From an uncultured Isosphaeraceae bacterium (GTDB lineage Bacteria; Planctomycetota; Planctomycetia; Isosphaerales; Isosphaeraceae), in NCBI GenBank assembly GCA_937907405.1, contig CALCIC010000881.1, forward strand, positions 1-6,535: a stretch of 6,535 nucleotides of DNA, read 5' to 3'. A program made the translations under genes and the position numbers. The notes under the pieces were generated by a model. That model was not told the DNA's origin. It saw only the letters and a program-made list of their open reading frames with translations, and ran no database searches. Of this stretch, positions 1 to 5,902 are shown piece after piece; the stretch's first letter is position 1; each line of letters starts with the position of its first letter.

Positions 1-48
1 TACGAGATTACAAGGTGACTGGAGTTCAGACGTGTGCTCTTCCGATCT
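1..48. other. Illumina TruSeq adapter remnant (non-genomic)
   Basis: Bases 1-8 match the inner end of the Illumina P7 oligo. Bases 9-14 (TACAAG) sit where the 6-base index belongs; the reverse complement, CTTGTA, is TruSeq index 12. Bases 15-48 match the read-2 primer site, starting GTGACTGGAGTTCAGACG and ending CTCTTCCGATCT. This is library adapter left on the end of an assembled contig, not biology. Genomic sequence begins at about base 49. Any open frame that starts inside this block has an artificial N-terminus on either strand. The match rests on recall of the adapter sequence, which is very well known. Confidence 0.98.
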
Positions 49-427
49 CGTCAACAACAAGGCGTGGGTCATGCACAGCTCGCTGGGACAAAGCCGGCAG
101 GCCCTTGAACTGGCCCAGGGGTTGGTGAAGCGGGTCGACGCCTCCTCCTTGCCGGGCGAATTCTACGACACGATGGGCTCGATCCAGGAGGCCGTCGGAC
201 AGACCGTCGACGCCGAGCAGTCGTACATGGAAGGGCTGAAGCGGTCGCCCGACCTCGCTGTCTTGCACTACCACTACGGCAAGTTGATCGCCGCCGACAA
301 GGCCCGGGGCGGCCGCGCCAAGGACCATCTGTCGAAGGCCATCGCCGGCCGAGATCAGCTCACCCCGGTCATGGCCGACGACGCCGTCCGGTTGGTCCAG
401 CAGATCACCGACGCCGACTCGCAGTAA
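49..427 (+). CDS. TPR-repeat protein, C-terminal fragment (5' end lost at contig edge)
   Basis: About 125 residues of the C-terminal end of a tetratricopeptide-repeat protein, stopping at TAA 425-427. Three helix-turn-helix units are visible: one around AWVMHSSLGQ...ALELAQGLVK, one around EFYDTMGSIQEAVGQ...GLKRSPD, and one around AVLHYHYGKLIAA...HLSKAIAG. They carry the usual small residue/Gly/Ala spacing and a Pro after helix B. TPRs are protein-protein scaffolds; the partner and the rest of the architecture are unknown. The frame can be read upstream to a GTG at 32, but that codon and the residues MCSSD are encoded by sequencing adapter, so no start codon of this gene is present. No signal peptide or membrane segment lies in the surviving part. 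It could be the tail of a larger cell-envelope or PEP-CTERM-type TPR protein, which cannot be decided here. Confidence 0.8.
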
Positions 428-505
428 GCTCCGGGGCGGCGCGGGGCGTCGACGTTTCTCGACAGCGGCGACCGCTCATGTTACGTTGTCGTGATGAAAT
501 TCCAG

Positions 506-545
506 GACGCCGAGCGAGGAATCAATCGATCCTCGCCTCGGCGTC
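506..545 (+). other. Strong imperfect stem-loop in the TPR-PPIase gap
   Basis: Left arm 506-520 (GACGCCGAGCGAGGA) pairs with right arm 530-545 (TCCTCGCCTCGGCGTC). All 15 left-arm bases pair, with one bulged C in the right arm and a 9-base loop. There is no T-run after it on either strand, so it is not a standard intrinsic terminator. It lies 79 bases after the TPR stop and 37 bases before the PPIase start. It may be a 3'-end stabiliser or Rho-associated structure for the upstream gene, or a 5'-leader structure for the downstream gene. The pairing is seen directly; the role is inference. Confidence 0.6.
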
Positions 546-582
546 GTCACTTACCAGGTTGGTCTCTGGAGCTTGAGACGCC

Positions 583-1188
583 ATGACGTCAGGACGCACC
601 ATGTTTTCCCCCTCGTTGCTTCACGGGCTGGTTTTGGGCCTCGCCGCCTGCCTTTGGCTCGGCTCGTCCGGCTTCGCCCAGGAAGCCGCCGAGAAGCCGC
701 AGGTGGTGCTCGAAACCTCCGAGGGCAAGATCACCATCGAGCTGGAACCGGAGAAAGCCCCGATCACCGTCGCCAACTTCCTCAAGTACGTCGACGAGGG
801 CTACTACGACAACCTGATCTTCCACCGCGTGATCCCCCGGTTCATGATTCAGGGGGGCGGGTTCTCGGACAAGATGGAAGAGAAGAGCAAGGGCCAGCAC
901 CCGCCGATCAAGCTCGAAGTGGGCAAGGGCCTCTCGAACGAGCGCGGGGCCGTCGCCATGGCCCGGACCAGCAATCCCAACTCGGCGACCAGCCAGTTCT
1001 TCATCAATCACGCCGACAACGCGCAACTCGACAACCTCGGCGGCGGCTACGCGGTGTTCGGCAAGGTGATCGACGGGATGGACGTGGTCGACGCCGTCGC
1101 CAAGGCCGAGACGACCACCAAAGGCCCTCACGGCGACGTGCCGGTCAAGCCGATCTACATTAAAAGTGCGAAGCGCGTGAAGAAATGA
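583..1188 (+). CDS. Exported cyclophilin-type peptidyl-prolyl cis-trans isomerase
   Basis: A 201-residue cyclophilin that catalyses cis-trans isomerisation of X-Pro bonds and assists folding, here outside the cytoplasm. Residues 7-32 look like a Sec signal peptide with a likely cut after GFA (residue 32). An LAAC at 20-23 resembles a lipobox, but the hydrophobic core continues past it, so simple secretion is favoured. The catalytic domain covers about 40-197. FHRVIPRFMIQGG (80-92) includes the catalytic Arg82 and the Phe/Met/Gln pocket; SQFFI is at 137-141; YAVFGKVIDGMDVVD at 156-170 is the usual C-terminal signature. The position of the cyclophilin A drug-binding Trp appears not to be Trp, as in many bacterial forms. 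GGAG at 568-571 lies 11 bases before ATG 583. An in-frame ATG at 601 is an alternative start and would keep the signal peptide. The gene is apparently single, with no terminator seen before the fdxA promoter. Confidence 0.95.
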   Translation: MTSGRTMFSPSLLHGLVLGLAACLWLGSSGFAQEAAEKPQVVLETSEGKITIELEPEKAPITVANFLKYVDEGYYDNLIFHRVIPRFMIQGGGFSDKMEEKSKGQHPPIKLEVGKGLSNERGAVAMARTSNPNSATSQFFINHADNAQLDNLGGGYAVFGKVIDGMDVVDAVAKAETTTKGPHGDVPVKPIYIKSAKRVKK

Positions 1189-1228
1189 GCTTCGTCGCGA
1201 TCGGCCGGGGGGCGGGCGCGCCGGCGTC

Positions 1229-1257
1229 TTGACCCTGGCCGAAATCGTTTCTAGTAT
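1229..1257 (+). promoter_or_regulatory. Sigma70-like promoter for fdxA
   Basis: TTGACC (1229-1234) and TAGTAT (1252-1257) are separated by exactly 17 bases. The first matches 5 of 6 bases of the -35 consensus and the second 4 of 6 of the -10. The -10 sits in an AT-rich patch (about 1247-1265) that stands out in this GC-rich DNA. Transcription would start near 1264, giving a leader of about 87 bases before the ferredoxin ATG. Position and spacing are good; activity is inferred. Confidence 0.5.
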
Positions 1258-1339
1258 TTATTACGGTACGCCAGGTTACGCCCTTCAGGCCGGTTTCCTC
1301 CTGATTCGCGCAAGCCTTTCCCAGCCTTGTTCCGTCTTT

Positions 1340-1344
1340 AGGAG
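1340..1344 (+). promoter_or_regulatory. Ribosome binding site of fdxA
   Basis: AGGAG is followed by a 6-base spacer to ATG 1351. This near-ideal Shine-Dalgarno fixes the ferredoxin start. Confidence 0.8.
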
Positions 1345-1350
1345 TCACGT

Positions 1351-1656
1351 ATGGCTCACGTCGTCGCCGAGCCTTGCTTCGACTGCAAGTACACGGATTG
1401 CGTGGTCGTTTGTCCCGTCGATTGCTTCTACGAAGGCGCGCAGATGCTCTACATCAGCCCTGATGAGTGCATCGACTGCGAAGCGTGCGTCCCGGAATGC
1501 CCCGTCGAGGCCATTTTCCACGAAGACAACCTGCCCGACGAATGGAAGGATTTCACGCCTCTCAACGCCGAGATGGCCCCGACCTGCCCCGTCATCAACG
1601 AGAAGAAGGACGCCCTCGAAACCGAGTCGTGCGACACCAGCCGCAAGAAGGGCTGA
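1351..1656 (+). CDS. fdxA: 7Fe ferredoxin ([3Fe-4S][4Fe-4S]), FdxA type
   Basis: A 101-residue cytoplasmic electron carrier of the Azotobacter FdI/FdxA family, which normally runs about 105-112 residues. By alignment to FdI, Cys9, Cys17 and Cys50 should hold the [3Fe-4S] cluster, and Cys21, Cys40, Cys43 and Cys46 the [4Fe-4S] cluster. Cys12 and Cys25 match the free cysteines of FdI. The blocks CKYTDCVVVCPVDCFYEG and PDECIDCEACVPECP are family hallmarks, and the tail keeps the LNAEMA...NEKKD segment. Two further cysteines are present: Cys79, where FdI has Trp, and Cys94 near the C-terminus. The tail is slightly shorter than in FdI. The gene has its own promoter, a strong ribosome site and a terminator, so it looks monocistronic. 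Partner reductase and acceptor cannot be read from the window. Confidence 0.96.
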   Translation: MAHVVAEPCFDCKYTDCVVVCPVDCFYEGAQMLYISPDECIDCEACVPECPVEAIFHEDNLPDEWKDFTPLNAEMAPTCPVINEKKDALETESCDTSRKKG

Positions 1657-1696
1657 GTCTCGCGCAAGCTCTCGATCGCCCGCAATGGATCGGATC

Positions 1697-1724
1697 AACC
1701 CCGGAATCTTCTCCGGGGTTTTTT
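1697..1724 (+). terminator. Intrinsic terminator of fdxA
   Basis: AACCCCGGA (1697-1705) and TCCGGGGTT (1712-1720) form a perfect 9-bp stem with a 6-base loop (ATCTTC). Six T's follow at 1719-1724. It lies 40 bases after the ferredoxin stop. The last T is also the final base of the convergent MFS gene's stop codon (1726-1724 on the minus strand). Read from the minus strand the stem is followed only by TTGATCC, so termination in that direction would be weak. Confidence 0.93.
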
Positions 1725-3040
1725 CATGTCTGGGACTCGCCGGCCTCGCTCGGCGGCTCAGCCAGAACGCCCGACCAGCGGATCACAAGTCCGACCGCAA
1801 TGCAGAAGAGGGCCGACAGACTCATCACCCGGGTCACCCCCCATGCGCTTGCCGCGCGGCCGGTCCAGAGCGCGCCCAGCGGAACCGTGCCCGAGAAGAC
1901 GACCATCCAGACCCCCATGATCCGCCCGCGCAGGTGGTCGGTGATCGCGAGTTGGATCAGCGTCTGCGTCGACGCGTAAAGCAAGGCCGCTCCAAAGCCC
2001 GCCCCCAACAAGCAGAATGCGGCCGCGGCGAGTCGAGCGAACAACGGCCAGCTTGCCGGCGCCCAGTACGGGTACAGCGACGCGATCAGCAGGAACGTCG
2101 AGAAGATCAGCAGTCCGCCGACGACCATGCGGTCCTTGTGTCGGCGGTCGCCCAGCCGAGCGACCGTCAGCGCGCCGATGGTGGCGCCCGCCCCGCTGCA
2201 AGCGAGCAACACGCTGTAGCCGCCGACGTCGGCGCCGACCACCCGCCGGGCGTAGACCGGAGTCATCGACTCGTACCCCATCCCCATCAGACCGAAAAAC
2301 CCCATCAACGCCAGGTGACGGAGGATTCGCGATTCGCTTCGGAGGTAGCTCAGCCCCGCCAGCACGTCTCGAATCGCCGCCCCCTTGCCGCCTTGCGATT
2401 GCCGCGTCCGCGGGCTCGGCCGGATCGCGATCACCGCGGCGATCGCGGCGAAGTGGCTGAATGCGTTGACCGTGAAACAGCCCGCCGCGCCCAGCGCCGA
2501 GATCCCGACGCCCGCCAGCGCCGGGCCGAGCACCCTCGTCGCGTTGAACAGACCCGAATTCAGCGCGATCGCGTTCGTCAGGTTCTCCGGTCCGACCAGG
2601 TCGTAGATGAACACCTGTCGGCTGGGCACCTCGAACGCGACGCAAATTCGCGCCAGCGCCAGGATCACCACCATCTGCCAGAATTGCACCACCCCCAGGC
2701 CGACGAGGGCGGCCAGGAGGAAGGCGCTGGCCATCTGGCCGAACTCCATCGTCACGATCATCGCCCGAGGCGCGACGCGGTCGGAGACGGCGCCCGAGAA
2801 CAGCCCGATCAGCAGGCCGGGCATCAGGTTGGCCGCCTCGACCACCCCCAGGAGCGACGCCGAACCGGTTTGATCGTAGACGAGCCAACGCACGGCCGCG
2901 GCTTGCAGCCAGGTGCCGATCAGGCTTACGCCCTGTCCCGTGTAGTAAAGGCGATACTCTCGCTGGGCGAGCGCGGCGAACATGCCGCGGCGCGGCGGGG
3001 CTGGCGGAACGACCCGAGTCGAGGCGTCGGCTTTGGTCAT
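1724..3040 (-). CDS. MFS exporter, MFS_3/EntS-like
   Basis: A 438-residue inner-membrane transporter of the major facilitator superfamily, with about 10-12 hydrophobic segments over residues 30-425. Motif A appears as GAVSDRVAPR (83-92) after TM2, and a second copy-like stretch (ARLGDRRHKDR) follows in the C-terminal half. PSRQVF (139-144), NAIALNS (156-162) and RVLGP (169-173), plus DHLRGRIMGVW and TVPLGAL later, are typical of the MFS_3 group. That group includes the enterobactin exporter EntS and many uncharacterised drug or siderophore exporters; the substrate is not readable from sequence. ATG at 3040 is chosen because it overlaps the upstream permease stop (ATGA, 3040-3037), although only a weak GGGG ribosome site precedes it. 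The frame stays open another 239 codons upstream, but that part lies inside the permease gene and is a shadow. It ends against the fdxA terminator. Confidence 0.9.
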   Translation of the reverse strand: MTKADASTRVVPPAPPRRGMFAALAQREYRLYYTGQGVSLIGTWLQAAAVRWLVYDQTGSASLLGVVEAANLMPGLLIGLFSGAVSDRVAPRAMIVTMEFGQMASAFLLAALVGLGVVQFWQMVVILALARICVAFEVPSRQVFIYDLVGPENLTNAIALNSGLFNATRVLGPALAGVGISALGAAGCFTVNAFSHFAAIAAVIAIRPSPRTRQSQGGKGAAIRDVLAGLSYLRSESRILRHLALMGFFGLMGMGYESMTPVYARRVVGADVGGYSVLLACSGAGATIGALTVARLGDRRHKDRMVVGGLLIFSTFLLIASLYPYWAPASWPLFARLAAAAFCLLGAGFGAALLYASTQTLIQLAITDHLRGRIMGVWMVVFSGTVPLGALWTGRAASAWGVTRVMSLSALFCIAVGLVIRWSGVLAEPPSEAGESQT

Positions 3041-4563
3041 CCAGCAGCCCCGGAATGCTCGGAGCGACCGAGCTCGACGCTCGGGGCCTTGGGACTGGCG
3101 AGGCTCGCCGCCGCATACACGGCCGCCGCCGCAAGGAACGCAAACAGCGCCGCGGGCTCGACCAATCTCAGCGAGTCCGCCCCGGTCAATCGTTGCAGCA
3201 CCGGCGCCAGACCAACCACCGCCCCCAGCGACCATGCCGCGATTCCGGCGGGCCGCCATCCGGTCCTCGGACCGGCCCAAGCGCCGCGGGTCAGGATCGC
3301 CTCGGCGGCGATCACGCCGGCGAGCGGCGCGAAGAGGGCGCCGCTGATCGTGAAGATGGTTTCCAACTCCGCCGAGAGGGCCGTCGCCCCCAGCCCGACG
3401 ACCAGCACGCACCCCAGCCAGAGCCCGGCTCGGCGCTGCAACAGCGGCCAGTGAGCCCGGAACCGCGTGGTGTAGATGGCCGACCCGTAGCAAGCCGGCG
3501 CCAGGGCCGCGATCCCGAACAGGAGCAGCAGCAGGCCGGCCGCCTTGCCGCCGGCCGTTGCGCCGACCGCTCGATAGACGGCCCCCTGGAACGAACCCGG
3601 CGGCAAATCCCAGTTGAGCGCGATCGGCGTGGTCGGAACGCCCGGATCGCTCGCGCCCAGCACCAGCGCCGAAAGGACCGTTACGGTTCCCGCCGCCAGG
3701 ATTCCCAGCCAGCCGCCGATCCGGACGTCGCGACGGTCGCGCACCGCCGCCCCCCATTCAACGCCCATCAGCCCGGCGAACGCGAAGTAGCCGAAGACCA
3801 GTTGGAAGACCTTCGGCTCGATTCCGGCGCCGACCGTCGCCGGACGGTCCGCCGTCGCTCCCCCGGCCAGCGGATGCGTCCAGGCCCACGCGGCGGCGAC
3901 CATCAAGAGAACGGTCGCGACGGGCGCGTAAACCTTCAGAAGGGCCGCGATCACGTTCATCAATCGCAGTCCGTTGGCCGAAGCGATGATGAACGTCCAG
4001 AACGCCAGGCAGACGAGGAACAGCGGGCTTTCCAGCGTCAATCCGCCGAGGCTCCCGCGCTGGACGGCCGACACGTCGATCAGGTTCCAGGACAGCAGGC
4101 CGAGGAGAATCAGCTTGACCGAGTAGTAGACCGACACGGCCGTCCAGACCAGACCGAAGAATCCATAAAGTACGCCGGCGATCCACTCCGAGCCCTCGGC
4201 CCCCAGCGCCGCCGACGCCACGACCGGCAGCCGTCGGCCGGAGGACCACCCAATCCTCGCGGGGGCCTCGTAGAGCAGCAGGTACCCAGCGATCACCCCG
4301 AGCGCCCCCCCCATGAACGGTGCGGTCAGACCGGCCGCCCCCTGTCCGGCGCTCCCCATCGCGTCGATGAACGGGACCCAGACGAAGACGCCGAGGTACG
4401 CTGGTGCGATCGTCGTCAACCAGGATCGTCGATGGACGATCGGATGTTCGCTCAGCGACTGCACGATGGGAGGGAACGCGGGAGGACGCGGCTCGATGGT
4501 GGCGGGAGGAACAGTCACGATGATCGGGAATCCCAAACAGGGGCACGGTCTTGGTCGATTCAC
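3037..4563 (-). CDS. NCS1-like permease (cytosine/purine permease superfamily), diverged
   Basis: A polytopic membrane protein of up to 508 residues with about 12 hydrophobic segments from residue 49 on. Evidence for NCS1: residues 48-140 align without net gaps to the clearer NCS1 permease at the end of the window; ISGALFAPLAGVIAAE (406-421) matches the usual PLAGV-(A)D/E element; residues 257-287 resemble the TM6-7 segment. Substrate residues have diverged (for example VWTAVSVYY where the paralogue has GWLGVNT), so cytosine transport should not be assumed; nucleobase-related or other small solutes are possible. The longest frame starts at GTG 4563, without a ribosome site and with an unusual Pro/Cys-rich lead. 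GTG at 4518 (residue 16) gives an N-terminus of the same length as the paralogue and is a good alternative. The stop overlaps the MFS start in an ATGA junction, so the two are probably co-translated. Confidence 0.8.
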   Translation of the reverse strand: MNRPRPCPCLGFPIIVTVPPATIEPRPPAFPPIVQSLSEHPIVHRRSWLTTIAPAYLGVFVWVPFIDAMGSAGQGAAGLTAPFMGGALGVIAGYLLLYEAPARIGWSSGRRLPVVASAALGAEGSEWIAGVLYGFFGLVWTAVSVYYSVKLILLGLLSWNLIDVSAVQRGSLGGLTLESPLFLVCLAFWTFIIASANGLRLMNVIAALLKVYAPVATVLLMVAAAWAWTHPLAGGATADRPATVGAGIEPKVFQLVFGYFAFAGLMGVEWGAAVRDRRDVRIGGWLGILAAGTVTVLSALVLGASDPGVPTTPIALNWDLPPGSFQGAVYRAVGATAGGKAAGLLLLLFGIAALAPACYGSAIYTTRFRAHWPLLQRRAGLWLGCVLVVGLGATALSAELETIFTISGALFAPLAGVIAAEAILTRGAWAGPRTGWRPAGIAAWSLGAVVGLAPVLQRLTGADSLRLVEPAALFAFLAAAAVYAAASLASPKAPSVELGRSEHSGAAG

Positions 4564-4612
4564 GTCGAGGCGTTAGTTTACCATGATTGACGGTTGGGCC
4601 GGAGGTCGCGGG
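4564..4612. promoter_or_regulatory. Short divergent control region
   Basis: This gap separates the leftward permease/MFS unit from the rightward HEXXH-VIT gene and must contain, or overlap, both start regions. It has a small AT-rich core, TTAGTTTACCATGATTGA (4573-4590). On the minus strand TAAACT (4580-4575) is a 4-of-6 match to a -10 box, but without a matching -35. On the plus strand TTGGTC (4551-4556) and TAGTTT (4574-4579) have 17-base spacing but weak matches. No convincing operator palindrome or Fur-like box was seen. If the minus -10 is real, the transcript starts near 4568, which favours the inner permease start at 4518. Confidence 0.3.
4601..4605 (+). promoter_or_regulatory. Ribosome binding site deciding the HEXXH-VIT start
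   Basis: GGAGG with a 7-base spacer to ATG 4613. The earlier in-frame ATG at 4583 has no Shine-Dalgarno in front of it, so 4613 is preferred. Confidence 0.75.
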
Positions 4613-5758
4613 ATGAAAAGACGGGACGGCATGGCGTCGGTGATTGCACGATACGCGTGGGCCGCTCCCACGACGCTGATCGGGCTCGCGGCCGGTTTGT
4701 TGACGCTGGCGTCCGGCGGTCGCGGGCAGGCGCGCGAGGGGGCGCTTGAGTTTTACGGCGGTTTCGCCACCTGGCTTTCCCGCGTGATCGGCTTCGGCGC
4801 CATGACCCTGGGCCATGTGATCCTGGGGCGCGACGCGCTTTGCCTCGACCTGTTCCGCGACCACGAGCAGGCCCACGTCCGCCAGGTCGAGCGGTGGGGG
4901 ATCGCCTTCATCCCTGCCTACGTCGTCGCGAGTTACATCGCCTGGCGGAGTGGGCTGCACTACTACCATGACAACTGGTTCGAGCGTGAAGCCCGAATCG
5001 CCAGCGGCGAAATCGAAGGGCCGGGGCTCGACCTGCCGGAGCTTGGAGAGCCCGCGCCGCTCGTCCCGCCGCCGGCCCACAAGGAGCGTCACTTCACGTC
5101 GAGCGACCTGGTTCGCGACGTCGTGATCGGCATGGCGGACGGCCTGACGGTCCCGTTCGCCCTGGCCGCGGGGCTGTCGGGCACCACGCTCGCCAACAAT
5201 TTCATCGTCACGGCGGGGCTGGCGGAGGTTGCCGCCGGGTCGATCGCCATGGGGCTGGGAGGCTACCTCGCCGCGCGGAGCGACGCCGAACACTTCGCCG
5301 CCGAGAAGCTTCGCGAGCGCCGCGAGGTCGAGAGCGTTCCCGAGATGGAGGAGCTCGAAGTCGCCGAAATCTTTGAAGCCTACGGCCTGAACACCTACCA
5401 GATCGAGCCGATCCTCGACGCCTTCCGAGACAACCCGGAGGCCTGGGTCGATTTCATGATGAGGTTCGAGCTGGGCCTCGAAGAGCCCGACCCTCGCCGC
5501 GCGCGTTCGAGCGCCCTCACGATCGCCTCGGCGTACATCGTCGGCGGCCTGATCCCGCTCTCGCCGTACATGCTGATTTCGTCGACGCGGTCGGCCCTGC
5601 TGGCCTCGATCTCGGCGACCCTGCTGGCGCTGTTCGTCTTCGGCTTCGTCAAGGGGCGGTACACCGGGACTCGGCCGTTGCGCAGCGCCCTTCAGACGAC
5701 GTTGATCGGCGGCCTGGCGGCCGGCGCGGCGTTCCTGATCGCTCGGGTCTTCTCCTGA
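4613..5758 (+). CDS. Fusion: HEXXH metallopeptidase-like membrane domain + VIT1/CCC1 Fe2+/Mn2+ transporter
   Basis: A 381-residue protein counted from ATG 4613 (391 if ATG 4583 is used). Residues 1-130: a membrane-associated domain with a hydrophobic segment at about 18-34, an HEXXH motif HEQAH at 84-88, a second hydrophobic stretch at about 97-111, and DNWFEREA at 120-127, where Glu124 or Glu126 could be a third metal ligand. An acidic/Pro-rich linker (about 132-158) follows. Residues 161-381 are a full VIT1/CCC1 domain, which in this family exports Fe2+ or Mn2+ from the cytosol, usually by H+ antiport. DGLTVPFALAAGLSG (176-190) is the family signature. Asp176, Met213, Glu235, Glu238, Glu246, Glu249, Met282 and Glu286 match, at one constant offset, the pore and cytosolic metal-binding residues I recall for Eucalyptus VIT1. 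The transporter is likely functional. The HEXXH part may be a protease or only a metal-binding module. It is transcribed away from the permease/MFS pair. Confidence 0.87.
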   Translation: MKRRDGMASVIARYAWAAPTTLIGLAAGLLTLASGGRGQAREGALEFYGGFATWLSRVIGFGAMTLGHVILGRDALCLDLFRDHEQAHVRQVERWGIAFIPAYVVASYIAWRSGLHYYHDNWFEREARIASGEIEGPGLDLPELGEPAPLVPPPAHKERHFTSSDLVRDVVIGMADGLTVPFALAAGLSGTTLANNFIVTAGLAEVAAGSIAMGLGGYLAARSDAEHFAAEKLRERREVESVPEMEELEVAEIFEAYGLNTYQIEPILDAFRDNPEAWVDFMMRFELGLEEPDPRRARSSALTIASAYIVGGLIPLSPYMLISSTRSALLASISATLLALFVFGFVKGRYTGTRPLRSALQTTLIGGLAAGAAFLIARVFS

Positions 5759-5814
5759 TCGGACGACCCCGGATTCGCGTCGTCGAGGGCGGCCGGCGTG
5801 ACGTGGGCAGCCCC

Positions 5815-5843
5815 TTGACACTGCCCGGCTTACGTTGTCTATT
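5815..5843 (+). promoter_or_regulatory. Sigma70-like promoter of the second NCS1 permease
   Basis: A perfect -35 box TTGACA (5815-5820), a 17-base spacer and TCTATT (5838-5843), a 4-of-6 match to the -10. Expected start of transcription is near 5850, leaving a leader of about 53 bases. It is 57 bases past the HEXXH-VIT stop, so the permease is probably a separate transcription unit. Confidence 0.6.
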
Positions 5844-5902
5844 TCACGGTCGACCGTATCGCGTACGCCTCCCCATGATCCACGACCAGAAGACCAATCG
5901 AC

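Noticed and set aside
459..487. Possible PPIase promoter TCGACA-N17-TACGTT
   Set aside because: The -10 matches only 3 of 6 bases; not distinguishable from background.
481..490. TTACGTTGTC shared with 5830-5839, both upstream of genes
   Set aside because: A 10-base match is expected by chance several times in a window this size, and the two copies sit differently relative to the putative -35 elements.
1229..3454. 741-codon open frame on the plus strand
   Set aside because: It crosses the fdxA gene out of frame and lies antisense to the MFS and permease genes. Composition is Arg/Pro/Ser/Ala-rich and low in order, typical of a GC-driven shadow.
3041..3757. N-terminal extension of the MFS frame by 239 codons
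   Set aside because: It is a different frame of the permease coding region on the same strand, with low-complexity Gly/Arg sequence. The ATGA junction at 3040 is the natural start.
4520..4576. Short plus-strand leader ORF (18 codons) with GGGAGG upstream
   Set aside because: The ribosome-site-like sequence is the complement of Pro codons in the permease N-terminus. There is no sign of attenuation structure, so it is too weak to call.
3055..4590. 511-codon plus-strand open frame
   Set aside because: Antisense to the permease gene; Arg/Gln/Asp-rich with no recognisable fold. Shadow frame.
5762..5784. GACGAC/GTCGTC inverted repeat after the HEXXH-VIT stop
   Set aside because: Only a 6-bp stem with an 11-base loop and no T-run; too weak to call a terminator.
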